Notes under the pieces: generated by a model
The model's input: the letters and a program-made list of their open reading frames with translations, nothing else
Told to the model about the DNA's origin: nothing
The model's database searches: none
Part shown: positions 8,103-15,348 of the stretch, one piece after another
How the letters are laid out: every line of letters begins with the position of its first letter
Numbering within the stretch: the stretch's first letter is position 1
Made by a program: the position numbers and the translations under genes
Source of the DNA: an uncultured Aquimarina sp.
GTDB taxonomy: Bacteria > Bacteroidota > Bacteroidia > Flavobacteriales > Flavobacteriaceae
Length of the DNA: 64,000 nucleotides
Direction: 5' to 3'
Assembly (NCBI RefSeq): GCF_947495315.1
Contig: NZ_CANLYD010000003.1
Span: forward strand, 372,001-436,000

Positions 8103-8734
8103 AACTAGAAGTAACAAATTATAAAGAACAAGAAAAAAGCTGGCCACAGCAAGGATATCATATTATGGCGCAATATGATGATCAGAAAATAGTAGTATAT
8201 CAATCATATAGACCTGCAATTGGAAACTTTGCAGCTCAAAATCAATTTTTTGGCGGTCCATTTAGCTTAGAAAGGATGACTTGGATTAAGCCTAACTTTC
8301 TTTGGATGATGTATCGCAATGGATGGGGAACGAAAGAAGGACAAGAAGTTGTATTAGCAATACATCTGAAGCGTGAGGCTTTCGAGAAATACTTAGACAA
8401 TGCTGTATATTCTTCTTTTAAGCCTGAATTATACAAATCTTACGAAGATTGGCAAGCAGATGTTACTAGTTCTGATGTAAGGCTACAATGGGATCCTGAT
8501 CACGATCCTTATGGGACCAAATTAGAAAGAAGAGCAATTCAGATTGGATTAAGAAAAGAGTTTATAAAATCATATGCTTCTGATGATATATTGGAAATAG
8601 AGGATGTTTCACAGTTTGTGAAAGAACAATATGACTTGGTGAAATCTAATAATTTAGAAGAATTAGTTACACCACTCGAAAAGCTAATGATTTTTGGAAA
8701 CGAGAAATTGAATACATATTTGAAGTTAAAATGA
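8099..8734 (+). CDS. DUF4291 family protein
   Basis: The 211-residue protein matches DUF4291 over its length. Recognisable blocks are [18 protein letters not shown] near residues 21-38, [37 protein letters not shown], and [20 protein letters not shown]. No signal peptide is present, so it is cytoplasmic. I know of no established biochemical function. Its overlap by four bases with both neighbours (deoxyribosyltransferase-like upstream, macro domain downstream) makes a role in ADP-ribose or NAD-derived nucleotide chemistry likely by association. An ADP-ribosyl-transferase-like fold is a possibility I cannot test here. Family call is confident; function is not. Confidence 0.88.
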   Translation: MKLEVTNYKEQEKSWPQQGYHIMAQYDDQKIVVYQSYRPAIGNFAAQNQFFGGPFSLERMTWIKPNFLWMMYRNGWGTKEGQEVVLAIHLKREAFEKYLDNAVYSSFKPELYKSYEDWQADVTSSDVRLQWDPDHDPYGTKLERRAIQIGLRKEFIKSYASDDILEIEDVSQFVKEQYDLVKSNNLEELVTPLEKLMIFGNEKLNTYLKLK

Positions 8735-9246
8735 AACTAAAATTACTCCAATCTGATATTACCACTGTAAGAGTGGATGCAATTGTCAATGCTGCAAATA
8801 CCTCTTTATTAGGTGGCGGTGGAGTTGATGGTGCGATTCATCGAAAAGGAGGTTCAGAAATTTTAGAAGCTTGTAGAAAAGTTAGAGCTACTCAAGGAAA
8901 ATGTAATCCAGGTGAAGCGGTGATTACTACTGCTGGAAATCTTTCTGCTAAATATGTGATCCACACCGTTGGACGTGTATGGAATACTGGAGGAAAAGAT
9001 AAAGAAAGGTTACTAGCTAATTGTTATACCAAGGCTTTAAGACTGGCAGTTGAGAATGGTATTAAGACCATTGCTTTTCCAAACATCAGTACGGGAATCT
9101 ATAAATTTCCAAAAGAATTAGCTGCTAAGATAGCTGTCGATACGGTAACAAATGACCCTGGTTTGACACATATAAAAGAAGTGATCTTTATATGTTTTGA
9201 TGAGGAGAATTATAAAATATATGCAAAAATTATAGAAGCAGTATAA
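8731..9246 (+). CDS. Macro domain protein (O-acetyl-ADP-ribose deacetylase / ADP-ribosyl hydrolase type)
   Basis: The whole 171-residue protein is one macro domain of the YmdB/MacroD type: [23 protein letters not shown] (15-37) carries the ADP-ribose-binding Asn23 and the catalytic-type Asp33, and [10 protein letters not shown] forms the second ligand loop. Family members deacetylate O-acetyl-ADP-ribose, remove ADP-ribose from acidic residues, or dephosphorylate ADP-ribose-1''-phosphate. The start overlaps the stop of DUF4291 (ATGA). With KptA 240 bases downstream, the phosphatase activity on KptA-derived product is a reasonable option. The choice among these substrates cannot be made from sequence. 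Confidence 0.93.
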   Translation: MKLKLLQSDITTVRVDAIVNAANTSLLGGGGVDGAIHRKGGSEILEACRKVRATQGKCNPGEAVITTAGNLSAKYVIHTVGRVWNTGGKDKERLLANCYTKALRLAVENGIKTIAFPNISTGIYKFPKELAAKIAVDTVTNDPGLTHIKEVIFICFDEENYKIYAKIIEAV

Positions 9247-9300
9247 AGAACGTCCTACTGAAATTTCAATGTAAAAAATGAAGTGAACGAAACGTAAAAT

Positions 9301-9308
9301 TAAATTTG
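9301..9308 (+). promoter_or_regulatory. Possible -7 element upstream of kptA
   Basis: TAAATTTG matches TAnnTTTG, but it lies about 180 bases before the kptA ATG and no -33 partner is clear. The 239-base gap holds no gene; a 15-codon frame at 9346-9393 looks like the start of a lost exported protein at best. Confidence 0.35.
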
Positions 9309-9485
9309 TGAGTAGTTTAATGTTAATTATAAAAAGTTTTTATCTATGAAAACCAATCATAAAACATTACAAAAACGTTTTAATTTAATTTAGTGGAGAG
9401 AGCAATATTTTTAGATGAAATTTCATAAGACTAGACTTTTTTGTTTCCTTTTTCGGCAATGGAAAAAAGAAAAGAATAATAAAAA

Positions 9486-10034
9486 ATGAAAATAAATACT
9501 AAACAAATAAGTAAATTTTTAAGCCTTATCCTAAGGCACAATCCAGGAAAGATAGGGTTGGAATTAGATGAAAACGGTTGGGCAGATGTAAGCGAATTAA
9601 TAAGCAAAGCAAATACACAGCGTAAGCAACTAAATATAGAAACGCTAAAAGAAGTTGTTGCTACAAATGACAAAAAGCGTTTTGCATTTAATGAAGATGA
9701 AACCAAGATCAGAGCGAATCAAGGACATTCTATACAAGTTGATTTGGAGTATACACCCATACAGCCACCAGAATTTTTATATCACGGAACCGTAGGAAAG
9801 TTCAGAGAAGATATACGAAAAAAAGGTTTGCTAAAAATGAGCAGACATCACGTACATCTTAGTGAAGAACTAGAAACAGCAATGAGAGTAGGTTCCAGAA
9901 GAGGAGTGCCCATTATACTAACCGTTAGATCTGGTGATATGTATCGAAATGGTATAGCGTTTTATCAATCCGATAATGGAGTATGGTTGACAGATGCCGT
10001 TGCTTCAGAGTATATCGAGTTTAAAACAAAGTGA
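9486..10034 (+). CDS. kptA: RNA 2'-phosphotransferase (Tpt1/KptA family)
   Basis: KptA removes an internal RNA 2'-phosphate by transferring it to NAD+, releasing nicotinamide and ADP-ribose 1'',2''-cyclic phosphate. The family signature is complete in 182 residues: SLILRHNP with Arg17-His18, NDKKRF (61-66), IRANQGHS with Arg76, FLYHGT (98-102), HHVHLSE (121-127) and GSRRGVP (Arg138/139). In bacteria it is often an accessory enzyme because tRNA splicing is absent. Here it sits within an NAD cluster, followed by a phosphatase gene after a 33-bp palindrome. It consumes NAD and releases nicotinamide, which nadV would recycle. Confidence 0.94.
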   Translation: MKINTKQISKFLSLILRHNPGKIGLELDENGWADVSELISKANTQRKQLNIETLKEVVATNDKKRFAFNEDETKIRANQGHSIQVDLEYTPIQPPEFLYHGTVGKFREDIRKKGLLKMSRHHVHLSEELETAMRVGSRRGVPIILTVRSGDMYRNGIAFYQSDNGVWLTDAVASEYIEFKTK

Positions 10035-10040
10035 TGTACC

Positions 10041-10073
10041 AGACCTCACAGGTTTTTAAAACCTGTGAGGTCT
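10041..10073. repeat. 33-bp near-perfect palindrome (REP-like)
   Basis: AGACCTCACAGGTTTT (10041-10056) is followed by one T and then its exact reverse complement (10058-10073). A 16-bp perfect arm pair lies between kptA and the phosphatase gene. No T-run follows, so it is not an ordinary terminator; short palindromes with GACCTCACAGG arms are, from memory, dispersed in Bacteroidota genomes. Confidence 0.8.
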
Positions 10074-10087
10074 AAAAGGAAATAGTT

Positions 10088-10822
10088 ATGAGAACACTAG
10101 TAATCGGAGACATTCACGGAGGGTACAAAGCATTAATACAGGTGTTAGAAAGAGCTAAAGTAACATCAGAAGATAAATTAATCTTCTTAGGAGATTACGT
10201 CGATGGGTGGAGTGAATCAGCAGAAACAATTCAGAAATTAATAGATCTTTCGATATCTAATACATGTGTTTTTATAAGAGGAAATCATGATTTGTGGTGT
10301 GGTTTATGGCTGGATAAAGGAGCTACCAATCCAGTTTGGTTAGCTCACGGAGGAAAAGAAACGATAGATAGTTATATTCAATCCGGTTTACTAACCAATG
10401 ATGCGCATAAACAGTTTTTTAAAGATCTACAGAATTACTATATAGATTCAGAAAACAGACTTTTCATTCATGCCGGATTTACTTCTATGCACGGTGTTGG
10501 TAGAGAAGAATATGAATCTAATTACTATTGGGATAGAACCTTATGGGAAGCGGCTTTACTTGCGGATAAGGTGGAAGAAAAAACGCTAGAAGATATGCTT
10601 ACGTCTCCGAAACGATTTAATCACTATAAAGAAATTTATATTGGACATACACCTACTACTGATTATAAAATTAGTGAGCCAATAAAAGCATATAACTTAT
10701 GGAACATTGATACCGGAGCAGCTTTTACCGGAAAACTTACCATATTGGATATCGATACCAAAGAATTTTGGCAAAGTGATCCATTACCTTCTTTGTATCC
10801 TGATGAAAAAGGCCGAAATTAA
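10088..10822 (+). CDS. PPP-type metallophosphatase
   Basis: The 244-residue protein has the metal-binding set of calcineurin-like serine/threonine phosphatases: GDIHG (7-11), GDYVDGW where GDxVDRG is usual, and RGNHDLW where GNHE is usual, followed by downstream HAGF and GHTP motifs. The Arg and Glu changes move it toward bacterial PrpA/ApaH-like members acting on small phosphoesters rather than phosphoproteins. It lies after kptA on the same strand. A role in removing phosphate from ADP-ribose cyclic-phosphate products is possible but unproven. A hairpin terminator follows. Confidence 0.88.
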   Translation: MRTLVIGDIHGGYKALIQVLERAKVTSEDKLIFLGDYVDGWSESAETIQKLIDLSISNTCVFIRGNHDLWCGLWLDKGATNPVWLAHGGKETIDSYIQSGLLTNDAHKQFFKDLQNYYIDSENRLFIHAGFTSMHGVGREEYESNYYWDRTLWEAALLADKVEEKTLEDMLTSPKRFNHYKEIYIGHTPTTDYKISEPIKAYNLWNIDTGAAFTGKLTILDIDTKEFWQSDPLPSLYPDEKGRN

Positions 10823-10857
10823 CACCTGCTATTTTAACTGGAAACAGGGTGTTTTTT
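10821..10857 (+). terminator. Terminator after the phosphatase gene
   Basis: AACACC (10821-10826) pairs with GGTGTT (10848-10853), extended with a bulge by TG/CA, followed by TTTTTTG. The loop is long (about 16 bases), so this is moderate. Confidence 0.55.
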
Positions 10858-10898
10858 GTGAAAAATAGTTTCGATTTTTATCTTCTAAAATTCTATAA

Positions 10899-12053
10899 AT
10901 GATTGTTGTCAAATTTCCGTTAGGATATACAACCAAAAGTAGCACCAAAATTACTTTTCTTTTAGTATTCTACATTCTTTTATCTAATTCTGTAAATTCT
11001 CAAAATATGGATGACTTTATTGAGTACGATTCCTTTGTTATTGTCGAAAAACCTCAAAAAGTGTATAAAGGCTTTTATAAGGATGGTAAACCGTATAACG
11101 GATATTTTTCAAAAGGAAATGATGAATTTCCGCGAGTAGATTATTATGAGAATGGAGAAGCAAAATTTCAATATTCTTTGGATGTCTATCAAATGGCATT
11201 AGGAGCAGAATCCTCTGAAGTAGAAGGTTTACAGGAGCAAGAAGGAGAGGTGATGAATGAAGAAGATTATGAAGAGTATATGAAAGATTTATATAAGCCA
11301 AAATTAAATATTAAATCTGTTTACGAGAGCGGTAAAATTGTGGATGGATATGAGTATGGAGAACTAAATTCAGGAATAATTTCAAGAAAAATTGAGAAGC
11401 AAAAAACTACAGCATTTCACATTGATGCATTTGCAATGCATTATTATCAGAGAACTTCTTTAGTGCTGGTCTCTGATACACTTATCATTGGATCTCCCAC
11501 AATAGCAGCAGCTGGAGAAAATATAGAAATACGATTATTTAAGAAAAACCAGGCGTGGGTAACTAACTATCACATTGGAGGAGAGAAAATAGGTTCTAAC
11601 TACTATATAAAAGGAGACATTGAAAGTTTACCAGCTAATTGTACATTGTTTATATATGATCAAAATAATGCTACGTATAATTATGGAAGAGGTGGTTTTG
11701 AAAAATACTCGACCAGGTTAGATCTGATAGATATACAGAAAATGTATTTTGATAACCCAGAGATTTTTTCCAATAAGAATATGCAATCTTTTTTTGATGC
11801 GTTTATAGAGGCCTTCACTGTTGAAATACAAAAGGAAGATAAACAACGTCTACAAGAACCAGAGGTTTTTAGAGGGTACATCATCACAGGAGAGAGTAGT
11901 GAGATACTAAAAGGTATACGTTTTTTTGAGAAAGAAGAGAACTCATATTACGAAGAATATAAAGACAGTAGCAAAATTAAAAAAGAAAAGATAGATCTTA
12001 TTAACTTTCAGAAAGTGTTTAAAGAGTATTTAGAAAACACACGAAACGACTAG
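10899..12053 (+). CDS. Exported protein of unknown function in the NAD cluster
   Basis: The 384-residue product starts with a basic stretch then a hydrophobic core (ITFLLVFYILLSNSVNS), giving a likely signal peptide cut near SQN. A short repeated motif of the type GFYKDGKPYNGYFSKGNDEFPRV...YYENGEAKF resembles MORN/YwqK-type antitoxin-like strand repeats near residues 58-90. The remainder, with many Glu, Lys and Tyr, is not recognised. The gene lies between the phosphatase terminator and the nadV operator. It may be a bystander, as a secreted protein would not join cytoplasmic NAD chemistry. Confidence 0.6.
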   Translation: MIVVKFPLGYTTKSSTKITFLLVFYILLSNSVNSQNMDDFIEYDSFVIVEKPQKVYKGFYKDGKPYNGYFSKGNDEFPRVDYYENGEAKFQYSLDVYQMALGAESSEVEGLQEQEGEVMNEEDYEEYMKDLYKPKLNIKSVYESGKIVDGYEYGELNSGIISRKIEKQKTTAFHIDAFAMHYYQRTSLVLVSDTLIIGSPTIAAAGENIEIRLFKKNQAWVTNYHIGGEKIGSNYYIKGDIESLPANCTLFIYDQNNATYNYGRGGFEKYSTRLDLIDIQKMYFDNPEIFSNKNMQSFFDAFIEAFTVEIQKEDKQRLQEPEVFRGYIITGESSEILKGIRFFEKEENSYYEEYKDSSKIKKEKIDLINFQKVFKEYLENTRND

Positions 12054-12112
12054 TGTATATAGATGTTCAAAAGAAATTGGTTTAAATATTTTCTAAATTT
12101 CAAAATAAAAAC

Positions 12113-12120
12113 TATATTTG
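12113..12120 (+). promoter_or_regulatory. Bacteroidota -7 element for nadV
   Basis: TATATTTG matches TAnnTTTG and overlaps the left arm of the NrtR operator. A clear -33 element is not seen. The leader to the ATG at 12151 would be roughly 24 bases. Confidence 0.6.
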
Positions 12121-12137
12121 CGTATAATTAACGCAAA
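12117..12137 (+). promoter_or_regulatory. NrtR-type operator upstream of nadV (perfect palindromic arms)
   Basis: TTTGCGT (12117-12123), ATAATTA, ACGCAAA (12131-12137): both 7-base arms are exact reverse complements with a 7-base spacer, giving GT-N7-AC. It is the best of the three sites and covers the -7 element and start region. Confidence 0.82.
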
Positions 12138-12150
12138 ATAATAAACATAT

Positions 12151-13596
12151 ATGAATCCACTACTATTAACAGACGGTTATAAATTAGGTCATAAAGAACA
12201 ATATCCAGATGGAACTACCTTAGTGTATTCTAATTGGACTCCAAGAAAGAGTAGAATAGAAGGAATTGATAATGTAGTATTTTTTGGTTTGCAGTATTTC
12301 GTAAAAGAATATTTGATTAAGAGATTTAATGAAAGTTTCTTTAACCTTCCTAAAGAAGAAGTCGTTTCAGAATATAAAAAATATGTAGATCATTATTTAG
12401 GTGTGGATTATGATATTCAGCACATTTCAGAATTACACGATTTAGGTTATTTGCCGATTGAGATAAAAGCCTTACCAGAGGGTACAGAGGTGCCGATCAG
12501 AGTGCCCATGTTTACTTTGGTAAATACAAAATCGGAATATTTTTGGTTGACAAATTATTTAGAAACGTTATTGTCTAGTATCATATGGCAACCATGTACT
12601 TCTGCAACTATAGCAAAACAATATCAAAAGATTCTTAGTAACTACGCTTCAGAAACGGATAAAGAAAATCTGGAATTTATCACCTGGCAAGGTCACGATT
12701 TTTCTATGAGAGGAATGTCTGGAACAGAATCTTCCATTCTGAGCGGTATGGGACACGCACTTTCTTTTTCAGGAAGTGACACCTTACCAGTAGCAAAAGC
12801 ATATGAGATGTACTATAATGCAGATGTTACTAAAGAATTAGTGATTGGTAGTGTCAATGCTACTGAACATAGTGTAATGTGTGCTGGTAGTAAAGATGAT
12901 GAGATCGGTACTTTCAGAAGATTATTAGAAACCTATCCTGCAGGAATATTATCTGTGGTTTCTGATACTTGGGATCTCTGGAAAGTGTTGACGGAATATC
13001 TCCCTAAGTTAAAAAATGAAATCCTCCAACGTGAAGGTAAACTAGTGATTAGACCAGATTCTGGTGATCCGGTAGATATCATATGTGGATGCAAACATGA
13101 AGATCCTATAATTGCCAAAGGAGTAATCGAATTGCTTTGGGATGAATTCGGAGGAACTATTAATGAGCAAGGATATAAAGTACTAAATCCAAAAATAGGA
13201 GCAATTTATGGAGACAGTATTACTATGGATAGAGCTACACAAATATGTGAGCGACTTAAAGAAAAAGGTTTTGCATCTACTAATGTAGTACTTGGAATAG
13301 GAAGTTTTACCTATCAATATAATACTCGAGATACTTTTGGATTTGCTATGAAGGCAACTTATGTTGAGGTAAATGGAGAAGGAAGAGAAATTTTTAAAGA
13401 TCCTATTACAGATGATGGAACGAAAAAATCTGCGAAAGGGTTGATGCAACTTTACAAGTCTAATGGAGAAATTACGCTAAAAGATCAATGTACTATAGAA
13501 GAAGAAACTCAGGGATTGTTTCAAACAGTTTTTAAAGATGGGAAATTGGTCATTGATGAAAGTTTATCAACTATTAGAGAGAGAATCCTTCGGTAA
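12151..13596 (+). CDS. nadV: Nicotinamide phosphoribosyltransferase-like enzyme
   Basis: The 481-residue length and motifs match the NAMPT/NadV family: LTDGYKLGHKEQYPDGT at residues 6-22, GSVNATEHSVM with the phosphorylated His at 240 (equivalent to human His247), VIRPDSGDPVDII, and the PRPP-side GDSITMDRATQI. It condenses nicotinamide with PRPP to form NMN for NAD salvage. If the adjacent Prs-like protein makes ADP-ribose pyrophosphate, this could instead make NAD directly, as NARP1 Namat does. It has its own NrtR operator and a strong terminator. The NAMPT family is certain; the phosphoribosyl donor is not. Confidence 0.95.
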   Translation: MNPLLLTDGYKLGHKEQYPDGTTLVYSNWTPRKSRIEGIDNVVFFGLQYFVKEYLIKRFNESFFNLPKEEVVSEYKKYVDHYLGVDYDIQHISELHDLGYLPIEIKALPEGTEVPIRVPMFTLVNTKSEYFWLTNYLETLLSSIIWQPCTSATIAKQYQKILSNYASETDKENLEFITWQGHDFSMRGMSGTESSILSGMGHALSFSGSDTLPVAKAYEMYYNADVTKELVIGSVNATEHSVMCAGSKDDEIGTFRRLLETYPAGILSVVSDTWDLWKVLTEYLPKLKNEILQREGKLVIRPDSGDPVDIICGCKHEDPIIAKGVIELLWDEFGGTINEQGYKVLNPKIGAIYGDSITMDRATQICERLKEKGFASTNVVLGIGSFTYQYNTRDTFGFAMKATYVEVNGEGREIFKDPITDDGTKKSAKGLMQLYKSNGEITLKDQCTIEEETQGLFQTVFKDGKLVIDESLSTIRERILR

Positions 13597-13618
13597 ATAA
13601 ACTTTGAAGTAAAATATT

Positions 13619-13653
13619 AAAAACTCCTTGAGATGATACTTAAGGAGTTTTTG
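13619..13653 (+). terminator. Rho-independent-type terminator after nadV
   Basis: AAACTCCTT (13621-13629) pairs with AAGGAGTTT (13642-13650), followed by TTG and more T. Confidence 0.8.
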
Positions 13654-13922
13654 CTTTTAAGTGAAACCATTTCTGATTATAAATCGTTTGATCTTAAAAA
13701 CGTAAAAAGTCAACAGCTTGCTAGTCTAAGATTAAACGATTTGAAATATTCTTTAAATCGTTAAGTATCAAAAAAAAAGAGATCCACAGATATTTTGCAG
13801 ATTAGCTGTGTTTTTAAGTTGTTGATCTATAGTTTTCTACGGTACGGCGTATTAGTTTTTTTATAAAAATCACTTCTTGTAAATTTCTAACACACAAATG
13901 TAATTTAACTAAACTTATACGT
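13654..13922. other. AT-rich intergenic region
   Basis: AACGATTT (13735-13742) and AAATCGTT (13755-13762) form an inverted pair, and a third AAATCGTT lies at 13681. These could be a regulator site or chance in AT-rich DNA. No gene is seen. Confidence 0.35.
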
Positions 13923-14993
13923 ATGAAAACACAAATTATTAATCATTTAGTAAGGAACATTGTTTCATATTTAACAATATTCGTAGTCTCACTCTTTGTA
14001 TCCTGTTCTGATGAAGAATTTGAAGATGGAATTGAATCCTCTTCAGATTTAGGTAAATATTATACTTTTCTGGTCAATTCAGGATTCGAGAGGAGTACAA
14101 TTACATATCATAAAGAAAGTGACATGTTCATAATTGATAAAGATCTTTTAATTTCTAGAGATGAAGTAACCAACTATATTAAAAGAGATGGTTTGGATGC
14201 AGGGATTAATGATAAACAACGTCGCGGCACGTATATCGTAAGTGCTGATAATGCTCGTGATGTTACCTATTTTGTAGAAGGTAATGTTCCACAGTCGTGG
14301 CAAACAGCCATCAATGGAGCAGTTGCTCAATATAATGCTATCAATGGATCAGGACTTCGAGTTTCTCTTACCAATGACAGAAACAATGCAGACGCACGTA
14401 TTTTTATTGGTTTTTCTAATGAAAATTGGGTTGCAAGAGCGTTATTACCAAATTCTTCTAGAAGAGTTGGAAGTTGGATCGAAATAAACACTAGATTCAA
14501 TAATATGGAATCAGGAAGAAAGCTATTTACTATGGTCCACGAAATGGGTCATAATTTCGGTTTGCTTCATACAAATCAGAACAGTGGTTCGGTAATTCAA
14601 GGAACTCCGCTTACAGATTCTAACTCTGTTATGAATTCTTCGGTATTGCCTTGGAATGGATTTACTAATTTTGACCTTGTTGCAATTCGTACATTATATC
14701 CCGGTGATGGAGGTGGAGGTAGTGAGAATATTGTAACTGTATACAGACATTGTCCATTCTCCGGAAGTTCGCAAACATATGGAGTAGGTGACTATAATTT
14801 AAATGATCTATTGGCTAGAGGCACCCGAAATGATGATATTTCAAGTTTTAAAGTTGCGCAAGGCTATAAAATAATTATTTATGCAGATAAAGATTTTAGT
14901 GGTCGAGCAGCTAGTGCCACTTTTAGTGTTGATTGTCTTCAACAATATAATTGGAACGATATTATTTCTTCTTTTCGTGTTGTGAAAAACTAA
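13923..14993 (+). CDS. Lipoprotein zinc metalloprotease with C-terminal crystallin-like domain
   Basis: The 356-residue precursor has a lipobox (LFVSC, Cys28), so it is anchored to the membrane, probably surface exposed. The catalytic motif HEMGHNFGLLH starts at His206 and fits HExxHxxxxxH. The following SVMNSSVLPWNGFTNFD...RTLYPG is typical of the dual-action M57 (HEIGH) type. After a GGGGS linker, about 85 residues look like a beta/gamma-crystallin fold (VTVYRHCPFSG..., NDDISSFKV, YADKDFSGRA, NDIISSFRV). Proteolysis of outside protein substrates is likely. The gene stands alone with its own terminator. Confidence 0.85.
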   Translation: MKTQIINHLVRNIVSYLTIFVVSLFVSCSDEEFEDGIESSSDLGKYYTFLVNSGFERSTITYHKESDMFIIDKDLLISRDEVTNYIKRDGLDAGINDKQRRGTYIVSADNARDVTYFVEGNVPQSWQTAINGAVAQYNAINGSGLRVSLTNDRNNADARIFIGFSNENWVARALLPNSSRRVGSWIEINTRFNNMESGRKLFTMVHEMGHNFGLLHTNQNSGSVIQGTPLTDSNSVMNSSVLPWNGFTNFDLVAIRTLYPGDGGGGSENIVTVYRHCPFSGSSQTYGVGDYNLNDLLARGTRNDDISSFKVAQGYKIIIYADKDFSGRAASATFSVDCLQQYNWNDIISSFRVVKN

Positions 14994-15348
14994 TTAAATA
15001 TAATAAACATTAAATATAGGCCGGAAGCTTATTTGAGAAAGCTTCCGGTTTTTTTCTGCAAAATAAGATTCGAAATAGTTCTACGAATGCATCTTTTTTG
15101 TTTTGAAAAACAAATTTCTTAAGAAAACGCTTTGGTCCTTCTAAAATTCATTAAAAAAACACGAAATAAAATTGAATACTGCTTTAATGGTTATCTATCA
15201 TTTCTTCTTGTTAAACTAGATAAATTTAGATGTTAAATCTCAAAGAATCAATCATATATAGTTAAGTGTCGATTTTTTACATTTTAAAGTAAGGTTATTC
15301 AATATTTTACGACTGCATAATGTAACTAACTTATAAAACACAATCGTC
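14994..15348. other. Intergenic region before the Crp-family gene
   Basis: Only the terminator at 15019-15056 is recognised; the remaining roughly 290 bases are AT-rich with no gene or clear operator seen. Confidence 0.4.
15019..15056 (+). terminator. Rho-independent-type terminator
   Basis: CCGGAAGCTT (15021-15030) pairs with AAGCTTCCGG (15039-15048), followed by seven T. It ends the metalloprotease transcript. Confidence 0.9.

Noticed and set aside
9346..9393. A 15-codon frame starting MKTNHKTLQKRF
   Set aside because: It is too short to be a gene and has no hairpin or Leu/His run that would make it a leader peptide. It may be a fragment of a lost exported protein.
10041..10073. Palindrome as a transcription terminator
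   Set aside because: No T-run follows on either strand beyond the stem; a repeat element fits better.
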